Assembly: GCF_025947305.1 (NCBI RefSeq)
Contig: NZ_CP110009.1
Span: forward strand, 4,195,501-4,259,500
Reading direction: 5' to 3'
DNA length: 64,000 bases
Origin: Flavobacterium sp. N3904
Lineage (GTDB): Bacteria; Bacteroidota; Bacteroidia; Flavobacteriales; Flavobacteriaceae
Below, in pieces: positions 7,724 through 14,638 of this stretch (the first letter of the stretch is position 1; every line of letters begins with the position of its first letter). The notes beneath the pieces are model-generated. The model was not told the DNA's origin, did not search any database, and worked only from the letters and a program-made list of their open reading frames with translations. The translations under genes and the position numbers were made by a program.

Positions 7724-9946
7724 ATGACAACAAAAGCTAAAATTTTTTACACACTTACAGACGAGGCTCCTTTATTGGCAACCTACTCTTTTTTACCAAT
7801 TGTCCAGGCATTTACTGCTACTTCGGATATCGAAATAGAAACCAGAGACATTTCGCTTGCCGGTAGAATCATTGCAAATTTTACTGAATTTTTAAAAGAA
7901 GATCAAAAAACAAAAAATGCTTTATTGGAATTAGGTCAATTGGCTACTACTCCTGAAGCAAACATCATAAAATTACCAAATGTATCAGCTTCAATTCCAC
8001 AATTGAAAGCTGCCATTGCCGAATTGCAATCACACGGTTATGCTTTGCCTGATTTCCCGGAAGATCCACAAAGCGAAGAAGAAAAAGCTGTTAAAGCTAA
8101 ATATTCTAAAATTTTAGGATCGGCAGTAAATCCAGTTTTACGCGAAGGAAACTCAGACCGTAGAGCTCCAAAAGCGGTAAAAAATTACGCTAAAGCCAAT
8201 CCACACTCAATGGGTGCTTGGTCTGCTGATTCAAAAACTCATGTTGCATCTATGGAAAGTGGTGACTTTTACGGAAGTGAAAAATCAATCACATTGACAG
8301 ATGCTACCGATGTAAAAATCGAATTCGTTGCCAAAGATGGTACTGCTACCATTCTTAAAGCAAGTACTCCTTTAAAATCTGGAGAAATCATTGACAGTTC
8401 TGTTTTACATCTCAATGCTTTAAAATCTTTTGTTGCCAAAACAATCAAAGAAGCCAAAGAACAAAACATTTTGCTTTCTGTTCACTTGAAAGCTACGATG
8501 ATGAAAGTTTCTGACCCGCTTATTTTTGGCGCTATTGTAGAAGTATATTTTGCAGATGTATTCAAAAAATACGCTGCTTTATTTACAGAATTAAACATCA
8601 ACACCAGTAATGGTTTGGGTGATGTTTATGCAAAAATCGCAGGGAACCCAATGCAAGCCGAAGTAGAAGCAGCAATTGCGCAAGCTATCGAGAACGGACC
8701 TGCTTTGGCCATGGTAAATTCAGATAAAGGAATTACCAATCTTCACGTCCCTTCAGATGTGATTGTAGATGCTTCAATGCCTGCAATGATCCGTACTTCT
8801 GGACAAATGTTCAACAAAGACGGAAAACAACAAGATACTGTAGCTATTATTCCAGACAGATGTTATGCTGGAGTTTATACCGCTACAATCGATTTTTGTA
8901 AAAAAAACGGTGCTTTTGTCCCTACTACTATGGGAAGTGTTCCAAACGTAGGATTGATGGCACAACAAGCAGAAGAATATGGTTCTCACGATAAAACATT
9001 CCAATTGAAAGCAGATGGTGTTGTTCGTGTAGTCGATACAAACGGAAACGTTTTGATGGAGCAAGATGTAGAAGCAAATGATATTTTCAGAATGTGTCAG
9101 GCGAAAGACGCTCCTATCCAAGACTGGGTAAAACTAGCGGTAAACAGAGCCCGTTTGTCTAACACTCCTGCCGTTTTTTGGTTGGATAACAACAGAGCAC
9201 ACGACAGAGAAATCATCGTAAAAGTTCAGAAATACTTAAAAGATTATGATACAACAGGTTTAGACATTCAAATCTTGAATCCTATTGAAGCTACCAACTT
9301 TACTTTGGAGCGCATCATCAAAGGATTGGATACCATCTCGGTAACCGGAAATGTATTGCGTGATTATTTGACTGATTTATTTCCAATTCTGGAAGTAGGA
9401 ACTTCGGCCAAAATGCTTTCTATTGTTCCGTTGATGAATGGTGGAGGTTTATTCGAAACTGGTGCTGGTGGATCGGCACCAAAACACGTAGAGCAATTCA
9501 TTCAAGAAGGATACTTGCGTTGGGATTCATTGGGAGAGTTTTTGGCTCTTGGAGCTTCATTAGAACATTTAGGACAAACTTTACGCAATTCAAAAGCAAT
9601 TGTTTTGGCTGAAACTTTAGATACTGCTACAGAGAAATTCTTGGCTACTGATAAATCGCCTTCTCGTAAAGTGGGTGGAATTGACAACCGTGGATCTCAT
9701 TTTTATTTGGCAATGTATTGGGCAGAGGCTTTGGCAGCTCAAGACAAAGACAGTGAATTGAAAGCTATCTTCACTCCTATCGCTGCTGATTTTTTCGCAA
9801 ATGAATCTAAAATCAATGGCGAGTTAATTGGTTCGCAAGGTAAACATCAAAACATTGGCGGATATTACCAACCAAATCCAACGTTGACAGAAAAAGCAAT
9901 GCGTCCAAGCGAAACTTTCAACAGTATTTTGGCTAAAATAGCATAA
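7724..9946 (+). CDS. icd: NADP-dependent isocitrate dehydrogenase, monomeric type
   Basis: The 740-residue length and sequence fit the monomeric isocitrate dehydrogenase class, not the dimeric 420-residue type. It oxidises isocitrate to 2-oxoglutarate and CO2 with NADP in the TCA cycle and supplies NADPH and carbon for glutamate synthesis (see gltBD). Family marks: KIFYTLTDEAPLLATYSFLP start, EGNSDRRAPKAVKNYAK, ESGDFYGSEKS with the substrate-binding serine region, NGLGDVYAKI, MIRTSGQMFNKDGK, and ETGAGGSAPKHV. The adjacent promoter and terminator show a single-gene unit. Confidence 0.96.
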   Translation: MTTKAKIFYTLTDEAPLLATYSFLPIVQAFTATSDIEIETRDISLAGRIIANFTEFLKEDQKTKNALLELGQLATTPEANIIKLPNVSASIPQLKAAIAELQSHGYALPDFPEDPQSEEEKAVKAKYSKILGSAVNPVLREGNSDRRAPKAVKNYAKANPHSMGAWSADSKTHVASMESGDFYGSEKSITLTDATDVKIEFVAKDGTATILKASTPLKSGEIIDSSVLHLNALKSFVAKTIKEAKEQNILLSVHLKATMMKVSDPLIFGAIVEVYFADVFKKYAALFTELNINTSNGLGDVYAKIAGNPMQAEVEAAIAQAIENGPALAMVNSDKGITNLHVPSDVIVDASMPAMIRTSGQMFNKDGKQQDTVAIIPDRCYAGVYTATIDFCKKNGAFVPTTMGSVPNVGLMAQQAEEYGSHDKTFQLKADGVVRVVDTNGNVLMEQDVEANDIFRMCQAKDAPIQDWVKLAVNRARLSNTPAVFWLDNNRAHDREIIVKVQKYLKDYDTTGLDIQILNPIEATNFTLERIIKGLDTISVTGNVLRDYLTDLFPILEVGTSAKMLSIVPLMNGGGLFETGAGGSAPKHVEQFIQEGYLRWDSLGEFLALGASLEHLGQTLRNSKAIVLAETLDTATEKFLATDKSPSRKVGGIDNRGSHFYLAMYWAEALAAQDKDSELKAIFTPIAADFFANESKINGELIGSQGKHQNIGGYYQPNPTLTEKAMRPSETFNSILAKIA

Positions 9947-9980
9947 TACAAATAGTTTACTCTATTTTATATATTCAAAG

Positions 9981-10008
9981 GACAACTGGAAACGGTTGTC
10001 TTTTTTTT
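9981..10008 (+). terminator. Terminator of icd
   Basis: GACAAC (9981-9986) pairs with GTTGTC (9995-10000), extended inward by a G-T and a G-C pair around a GAAA loop, followed by eight T. Confidence 0.85.
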
Positions 10009-10016
10009 ATAACACC

Positions 10017-10070
10017 ATTTAGATTTAAAAAGTAGCTTGATTAATTTTAATTTATTTTTTAAATCTAAAT
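10017..10070. repeat. 15-bp perfect inverted repeat
   Basis: ATTTAGATTTAAAAA (10017-10031) and its exact complement (10056-10070) are separated by 24 AT-rich bases. It lies between the icd terminator and the next lipoprotein gene. Function unknown; it could be a miniature element remnant or an operator. Confidence 0.55.
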
Positions 10071-10145
10071 AGCATAAACTGGTAAAAAAGAAAGCGAAAC
10101 AATAAGGAGAAGAGCTATATGTTGCTCAGGAAATATAACTACAAA

Positions 10146-10183
10146 AATCCTATTTGTAAATTAAACCATTTGCAAATAGGATT
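10146..10183. repeat. 11-bp inverted repeat upstream of a lipoprotein gene
   Basis: AATCCTATTTG (10146-10156) and CAAATAGGATT (10173-10183) form a perfect dyad with a 16-nt gap, 31 bp before the ATG at 10215. It lacks a T-run, so an operator or leader structure is as likely as a terminator. Confidence 0.5.
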
Positions 10184-10214
10184 ATCTAATGGCTAACTAC
10201 AAAAAACCTAGCTT

Positions 10215-11267
10215 ATGAAAACTACTTTACCACTACTTTTAGTTCTAACCACACTTTTTTTTATCTCTTGTTCACAAAACGATTCCGAACCAACAACTCC
10301 TCCTTATGTCGATGATGATTTAGCAGGTCCTATTTCGAGACCACAAAGCGGCTATGGCTCAGACGGAACGTATACCGTAGCCAAAATAGCATTCCCAAGC
10401 CCATTATATAGCGGAAAAAATGTTGAAATATTTTATCCAAAAGGGATAACCTCACCAAGACCTACTATTTTTTATTCCCATCCATTTGGCGGAGAAGATA
10501 GTGCTTACAATATTGGCCTATATGAATTTATTGCCAAAAAAGGGTATGTGGTTGTTTTTGCGCCCTATCCAACAATTGGAGTTACTGTAGACGAAAGATA
10601 CAGTACTTTGTGGGAAAGTTTCAAGAAAGCAGTTGCCGATTATCCGAATATCATTGATACAAAAAAAGTGGGTTTTATGGGACATTCTTTTGGTGGCGGA
10701 GCTTCATTTGCATTGGCTCACAAAGGATTTATTGACGAAGGATGGGGTCAGGATGGCCGTTTTATTTTTGCTATGGCACAATGGTATACACACCAGATTA
10801 CTCCAGAAAATTTGCAAAGCTTCCCTGCCAACACAAAACTGATTACCCAAGTCTATGACGATGATGTAACCAATGACCATCGATTGGCGATAGATATTTT
10901 TAAAAATATTAATATTGTGAACTCAGAGAAAGACTTCATCTTAATCAAAAAAAGTGTTCTTCCAACGTACACTTATACTGCCGAACACACTTTACCCAAT
11001 ACCCAAACAGCCTATGATGCTTATGATTATTATGGTGTTTACCGGCTTTTGGACGCTTTGATTGATTATAGTTTTAATGGAAGCGCTGCAGGCAAAAACG
11101 TAGCATTGGGAAATGGCTCAGCAGATCAAATTACAATGCCAAGTTATAACGGACAAGCATTGTCACCATTGGAAGTAACCGATAATCCTACACCAGCTTA
11201 CCCGCAAAGCAAATACCAGTTTCAGTGCAGTTCGGTTAACAATCCGAGAATTATAAATTGTAATTAA
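10215..11267 (+). CDS. Lipoprotein with alpha/beta-hydrolase (dienelactone hydrolase-like) fold
   Basis: The 350-residue protein begins with a lipoprotein signal ending in FFISC (Cys near residue 19), so it is probably anchored in the outer or inner membrane facing the periplasm. The hydrolase part shows FYSHPFGGEDS (oxyanion hole region) and the nucleophile elbow GFMGHSFGGGASFALAH, with a late His in TAEHTLPNT. It resembles chlorophyllase- and dienelactone-hydrolase-like esterases; the substrate is unknown. Two Cys (QCSS, NCN) close the C-terminus. It is a single-gene unit between two inverted repeats and a weak terminator. Confidence 0.8.
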   Translation: MKTTLPLLLVLTTLFFISCSQNDSEPTTPPYVDDDLAGPISRPQSGYGSDGTYTVAKIAFPSPLYSGKNVEIFYPKGITSPRPTIFYSHPFGGEDSAYNIGLYEFIAKKGYVVVFAPYPTIGVTVDERYSTLWESFKKAVADYPNIIDTKKVGFMGHSFGGGASFALAHKGFIDEGWGQDGRFIFAMAQWYTHQITPENLQSFPANTKLITQVYDDDVTNDHRLAIDIFKNINIVNSEKDFILIKKSVLPTYTYTAEHTLPNTQTAYDAYDYYGVYRLLDALIDYSFNGSAAGKNVALGNGSADQITMPSYNGQALSPLEVTDNPTPAYPQSKYQFQCSSVNNPRIINCN

Positions 11268-11293
11268 AAATTAATCCGACCAAGCAAAACAAT

Positions 11294-11340
11294 AGCCATT
11301 CTACTGAAAATAAAAAATCCAGCTGAATGGCTTTATGTTT
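11294..11340 (+). terminator. Weak terminator after the lipoprotein hydrolase
   Basis: AGCCATTC (11294-11301) pairs with GAATGGCT (11325-11332) across a long loop, followed by TTATGTTTTT. The long loop makes this a modest call. Confidence 0.45.
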
Positions 11341-11354
11341 TTCTGAAGTAATCC

Positions 11355-11402
11355 AACAAGCGTTATCCAATTACCCAAATCCGTTGTAGCAACTGTTAGC
11401 CA
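11355..11402 (-). repeat. Boundary repeat at the left end of block A
   Basis: Read on the minus strand this holds GGCTAACAGTTGC followed by GGATTTGGGTAATTGG, directly after the stop of the lipoprotein gene at 11419. The second part matches GATTTGGACAATTGGC at 26210-26225 and GATTTGGGCAATTGCC at 27480-27495, so it belongs to the same family of intergenic sequences. Confidence 0.55.
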
Positions 11403-11418
11403 TAGTATTTTCGAAATA

Positions 11419-12231
11419 TTAATCAATCAAAATATTACCATTTGAGTCATACAAAAATACCCAACTTGCCTCATTAGTTGAAATTAACATATCATTAAGG
11501 TAATATATTTCAGTGTATTTTCTGAAATTATTTTTTGAGATTGAACGATAGAAATCGTCATCTATTAAATATAATCTTTTCCAAGGATTTATAGAGTTAT
11601 CATAATCTCCAAATATTCGAACAATTTTTTCACCTTTATTTATCCCATATTCTTGCTGAAAAGATTCTGTTCTAGCTAAATTACCATTAGAATCATAATA
11701 AAATTTTTCTATAAAGCTTAAAAATTCATTTGGACCTGTTGCACCGTAAGCATTATCTGGAAGAGTAGTTTTTATCTCTACAAGTTTATTATTGGAATAT
11801 TTGTAAAAGAGCGTTTTACAATAATGGTTATTGGTGATATACGTTATTTCTTTTTTCTCAATTTGCATTGAGTTATTTAAAGTAATATAAATAGTATTTT
11901 TAGGAATCGTAAATAAATTGGAGTCAGTGAAGTTTTCGATAGTAACTCTATTATTATCATATACTAATGAAGTATATATGTCAGAGAAAAAACGCAACCC
12001 TTTTGGGGGAACTTCCACAAACTCTCCTGTTCTTTTAATTAATCGTTTACTATTATCATATTCAAAATAAGTGTATGATTCCGTCGGTAATCCTAGCTGA
12101 AAACCCTGACTCATTTTAGTTATCAAAGGGTCATTATCTTGATTGTTTTCACTTTCTTCTTCATTGTTAGAACAAGAAAAAAGTAAAATTCCTAGAGTTA
12201 AAAATGTTAAAATGTGTTTCATTAGTTTCAT
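11419..12231 (-). CDS. Lipoprotein with YD-like repeats, unknown function
   Basis: A 270-residue lipoprotein: the signal ends in LLFSC, followed by an acidic linker (SNNEEESENNQDNDP). The mature part has short Y-x-D/N-rich units resembling RHS/YD strands: YFEYDNSKRLIKRT, KFYYDSNGNLARTE and FLYDSNGNILID. Such repeats usually form beta structures at the cell surface. Two starts are possible, ATG at 12231 or 12222, since the sequence TTCATTAG is duplicated there. The motif ACCAGAAAC lies only 3 bp before the first ATG. Function is unknown. It is the last gene of block A. Confidence 0.75.
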   Translation of the reverse strand: MKLMKHILTFLTLGILLFSCSNNEEESENNQDNDPLITKMSQGFQLGLPTESYTYFEYDNSKRLIKRTGEFVEVPPKGLRFFSDIYTSLVYDNNRVTIENFTDSNLFTIPKNTIYITLNNSMQIEKKEITYITNNHYCKTLFYKYSNNKLVEIKTTLPDNAYGATGPNEFLSFIEKFYYDSNGNLARTESFQQEYGINKGEKIVRIFGDYDNSINPWKRLYLIDDDFYRSISKNNFRKYTEIYYLNDMLISTNEASWVFLYDSNGNILID

Positions 12232-12233
12232 TA

Positions 12234-12300
12234 GTTTCTGGTTAGTATTACGGCTAACATTCTGGCGCTTGGCATGGTTGGGGAATAAAGATGCGAGATT
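12234..12300 (-). repeat. Boundary repeat between two block A genes
   Basis: Read on the minus strand: ATGCCAAGCGCCAGAATG, then TTAGCCGTAATACTA, then ACCAGAAAC (12234-12242), then the next gene start. The ACCAGAAA motif before a start codon recurs on the plus strand at 24102, 24941, 26253 and 26611. The final codons of the ORF at 12254-12556 read into this element. Confidence 0.6.
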
Positions 12301-12556
12301 TTTTGGTTAAACACAAATTTTGATTTAGTTTATATTCGTTGTCATAGTTTTCAATTCTCTGAATGAATTGTTTATTTTCAAATTCATATTTGAAAATTGC
12401 ATAATCAGTTTTACTTCTTCTATAATGTTCTATTTCAAAACCTGTAACTTTTCCAATTCTATTTATTCCATTTTTATTTAATTCTCCTTCTAAATAATTT
12501 TCCCTTTTTATACTTATTCCAATTATGATAATAATACTTATGACTACCATCGACAT
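12254..12556 (-). CDS. Small membrane protein, unknown (possible frameshift partner of the next ORF)
   Basis: A 100-residue ORF with one hydrophobic stretch (MVVISIIIIIGISI, residues 3-16) followed by a soluble part with a GKVTGFEIEHYRRS strand and YEFENKQF, reminiscent of DUF3592-like domains (Gly-x-Val strand, then a Y-x-F/V-x-G/N-K repeat of beta strands); that likeness is weak. Its last residues (IFIPQPCQAPEC) are translated from the boundary repeat. It overlaps the upstream ORF by 83 bp in another frame. Either these are two overlapping genes, or one multi-span protein broken by a frameshift in 12474-12556. Confidence 0.5.
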   Translation of the reverse strand: MSMVVISIIIIIGISIKRENYLEGELNKNGINRIGKVTGFEIEHYRRSKTDYAIFKYEFENKQFIQRIENYDNEYKLNQNLCLTKKSRIFIPQPCQAPEC

Positions 12557-12773
12557 ATAAATACTTTTTCAATTTTGAATTTTCAGCAATATTTAACCAA
12601 AGCATTGGAAAAAGGCTTATAGAAATCATCATCATTACATTTCCAATTGTATCATTATTTGATTTATAACTAAATGATTTACAAATCGCTAAATAATACC
12701 CAACAAATATCAGAATTGTTGCGATTATTGACACTATAATCTTATTCCTTATTGAAATTTTTATTAAACTCAT
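12474..12773 (-). CDS. Small two-helix membrane protein, unknown
   Basis: A 99-residue ORF with two predicted membrane segments, IIVSIIATILIFVGYYLAIC and VMMMISISLFPMLWLNIA, and a Lys/Tyr-rich C-terminal tail (HKYYYHNWNKYKKGK, then LFRRRIK). The tail is out of frame with the hydrophobic start of the ORF at 12254-12556, with an 83-bp overlap. No family is recognised. It sits 9 bp after the stop of the tiny membrane gene at 12783-12956, so those genes probably form one transcript. Confidence 0.5.
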   Translation of the reverse strand: MSLIKISIRNKIIVSIIATILIFVGYYLAICKSFSYKSNNDTIGNVMMMISISLFPMLWLNIAENSKLKKYLYVDGSHKYYYHNWNKYKKGKLFRRRIK

Positions 12774-12782
12774 AATTTAATT

Positions 12783-12956
12783 TTAAACGAACAAATTAAT
12801 CAATTTCAGAATCAATGACACTATTCCAAGAATTACTAAAATTTTCCACCACTTTTTTACATTTTGGTAGTTTGCGTTTTCAGTTTTTTTTATGAATATT
12901 CCAAAACCAATCAATATTATTGGCGCTAATAAACTTTTTACAATTTCAAATTTCAT
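12783..12956 (-). CDS. Very small two-helix membrane protein (57 aa)
   Basis: An ATG at 12956 on the minus strand opens a 57-codon frame ending with TAA at 12783. It reads MKFEIVKSLLAPIILIGFG, then IFIKKTENANYQNVKKWW and KILVILGIVSLILKLINLFV. There are two hydrophobic helices joined by a charged loop with a WW pair. It lies directly behind the large palindromic boundary element and 9 bp ahead of the next gene. The helix-loop-helix pattern, the lack of stops and the tight spacing support a real gene. Function unknown. Confidence 0.55.
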   Translation of the reverse strand: MKFEIVKSLLAPIILIGFGIFIKKTENANYQNVKKWWKILVILGIVSLILKLINLFV

Positions 12957-12991
12957 ATTCTTTATTTTTTGATTTTTTTTCGGGCAAAATT

Positions 12992-13131
12992 ACTGCCAAC
13001 GTTCCCGCGCTACAAGTAGTTTGGGACTAAATTAAGCCCTATTTTCGGATTTGCCAAATCTTCCCAAATACAAACCAATTTTTCCATTAAGCCAAATCCC
13101 CAAATTGCTTGTAGCGTGTGTTGGTGGCAGT
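12992..13131. repeat. Large imperfect palindrome containing the dispersed boundary repeat
   Basis: A 140-nt structure between two minus-strand genes. Outer arms ACTGCC-AAC (12992-13000) and GTTGGTGGCAGT (13120-13131) pair with one bulge. The main arms are CGCTACAAGTAGTTTGGG (13008-13025) and CCCAAATTGCTTGTAGCG (13099-13116), with 2 mismatches in 18. The part 13022-13096, read on the minus strand, aligns over 75 nt with 24854-24928 on the plus strand at about 85% identity by eye; the core GGGCTTAATTTAGTC is identical. Confidence 0.85.
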
Positions 13132-13133
13132 TT

Positions 13134-13970
13134 TTATTTTTTAACGGGATATTTCCCAACTGATTTAATTCCATTTTCTGTAAACTTCAATATTTCTGTT
13201 GTTATTGGATATCCGGAATTTTTATATTCTTCAACAACAACTTCTCCAATTCTATTTGAGAAAAATTCAAAATCTTTTTCAGAGAAAATATAACAAAAAT
13301 CTCGAACTGGAATTACAGCATAAAATGGAAAACCAAAATCTTTGTTTAATTTTTCTTTCATTTTAGGTGCAAATAGAAGTGAACCTTTTAGAGATGTTCT
13401 TTCAACTTCTATTACGCCTAACTTTCTATTTTCTATTATTTCAAAGTTTATTTTTGTTTCCGCTAAAAGTTTATCAGCATTAATATTTGCTTGTTTTGTT
13501 AATTCACTTTCTGATATTTTCCATCCTTTTATATCTTCTTTTGAAATCCAAGATAACTTTTCATTCTCGCTTACTACATAAACTTTACTAAATTCATCTG
13601 TTACTTTTTCATTTATAAAGTTTTTAAATTCAATGTCGTTTGGGAATAATTGAATATAAACTTTATTTTTAGAAATTTCCCAATTTGGAATTCTAGACCA
13701 ATATGAAGTTATTAGATTAACTAAATCAGTAATATGACTTTCATCAGAATCTCTTTCGTAATTCCGTCGTACATTTTCTAAACTTATTTTCAAGTCATTA
13801 CCGTCAATATTAATATGAACAAAATCCTCTTTGTCGATTGAATCAATTTTCAAACCACTTTTTCCAAGTTCAGTTTTAAATTTTTCAAAAACAAAATCTT
13901 TTTTTTGACCGTTACATCCAAAAAGTCCAAACATAAATATCAGAAGTATTATTATTTCAATTTTTCTCAT
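13134..13970 (-). CDS. DUF1444-like lipoprotein
   Basis: From the ATG at 13970 the protein has 278 residues and starts with a lipoprotein signal MRKIEIIILLIFMFGLFGC. An ATG eight codons upstream (13994) would translate part of the boundary repeat and delay the signal, so the shorter start is preferred. The mature part resembles DUF1444/YtpQ: NIDGNDLKISLENVRRNYE near residue 60, then LVNLITSYW, and the C-terminal LLFAPKMKEKLNKDFG with FYAVIPVRDF. The family has no known function and is normally cytoplasmic; a lipid-anchored form is unusual. It is the first gene of block A. Confidence 0.6.
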   Translation of the reverse strand: MRKIEIIILLIFMFGLFGCNGQKKDFVFEKFKTELGKSGLKIDSIDKEDFVHINIDGNDLKISLENVRRNYERDSDESHITDLVNLITSYWSRIPNWEISKNKVYIQLFPNDIEFKNFINEKVTDEFSKVYVVSENEKLSWISKEDIKGWKISESELTKQANINADKLLAETKINFEIIENRKLGVIEVERTSLKGSLLFAPKMKEKLNKDFGFPFYAVIPVRDFCYIFSEKDFEFFSNRIGEVVVEEYKNSGYPITTEILKFTENGIKSVGKYPVKK

Positions 13971-14000
13971 TTTTTCAGGTAAAATTGCCACCAACTAGTA
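13971..14000 (-). repeat. Boundary motif upstream of the DUF1444-like gene
   Basis: On the minus strand, GTTGGTGGCAATTTTACC followed by TGAAAAA precedes the gene. A near copy, GTTGGCAGTAATTTTGCC then CGAAAAA, precedes the 57-aa gene at about 12976-13001. The two starts in block A therefore share one upstream element. Confidence 0.5.
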
Positions 14001-14012
14001 TATATGCGCTAT

Positions 14013-14058
14013 AAACCTTCGTGTATACACTGTTTTTTGGGGTGATAGGCGAAGGTTT
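14013..14058. repeat. Hairpin with AAACCTTCG/CGAAGGTTT arms, copy 1
   Basis: AAACCTTCG (14013-14021) and CGAAGGTTT (14050-14058) flank 28 nt. A second copy lies at 24117-24160. The inside of the loop is also related (TAT, CAC, TTTT, GGG and GTGAT in the same order), so these are copies of one element. It sits at the upstream end of block A. Confidence 0.75.
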
Positions 14059-14218
14059 ACTTCGCTTTATTTTTTTTCAAATATAGAGAATAATAGTCAC
14101 AACCCTACAAATTATACTTTTTGTAACGATTAAAATATTTCTATACTCTGCTCAGCAAAATAACACATCCTAATAACAACAATTAGTTGGCTCGCCTTCA
14201 TTCCTGTTAGCCGAACCT

Positions 14219-14484
14219 AGCATAAAGCTACGCTACCAACGCATAAGGGTACGCTGCCTTAGCATAAAGCTATGTGAGCGTAGCATAAAGACAAGCACGC
14301 TTAGCATAAAGACAAGTAGACTTAGCATTAAGACAAGCAGACTTAGCATAAAGACAAGCAGGCTTAGTATAAAGACAAGAAGGCTTAGCATAAAGCTACG
14401 TGAGCGTAGCATAAAGACAAGTAAACTTAGCATAAAGACAAGTAGGCTTAGCATAAAGACAAGCTCTCTTAGCATAAAGCTAAG
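14219..14484. repeat. 21-nt tandem repeat array, 12 full units plus one partial
   Basis: Twelve units of exactly 21 nt and a final 14-nt partial unit follow without a single insertion or deletion. The constant half is AGCATAAAG. The variable half is mostly ACAAGyArrCTT, with three units carrying the alternative CTAyGTGAGCGT or CTACGCTACCAA. An 80-codon minus-strand ORF over it is a heptad by-product of the 21-nt period. Confidence 0.9.
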
Positions 14485-14555
14485 ATATCATATGCACAAT
14501 TAAGGATTGCTACTCAAAAAACAAGGCAAATTCTTTCAAATTATAATTTAATTGC

Positions 14556-14563
14556 TATTTTTG
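14556..14563 (+). promoter_or_regulatory. -7 promoter box for the HTH protein gene
   Basis: TATTTTTG fits TAnnTTTG. It lies 72 bp after the tandem array and 75 bp before the ATG at 14639. Confidence 0.5.
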
Positions 14564-14638
14564 AAAAGAGAAGAGGACTATCATTTATACGCAACAACAA
14601 ATTTTACTTTTTTTACAACAACTATAAAAACATAGGGT

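Noticed and set aside
12992..13131. Classical integron attC site
   Set aside because: The palindrome is attC-like in size and bulge, but the GTTRRRY/RYYYAAC core consensus is not met and there is no integron integrase in the window.
14233..14475. 80-codon minus-strand ORF with repeats of VFMLSLL
   Set aside because: Same reason: a by-product of the 21-nt tandem array; its start lies inside the array.
14219..14484. CRISPR array
   Set aside because: Units of 21 nt without unique spacers of 26-40 nt and no cas genes; it is a simple tandem repeat. The same holds for 27555-28121.
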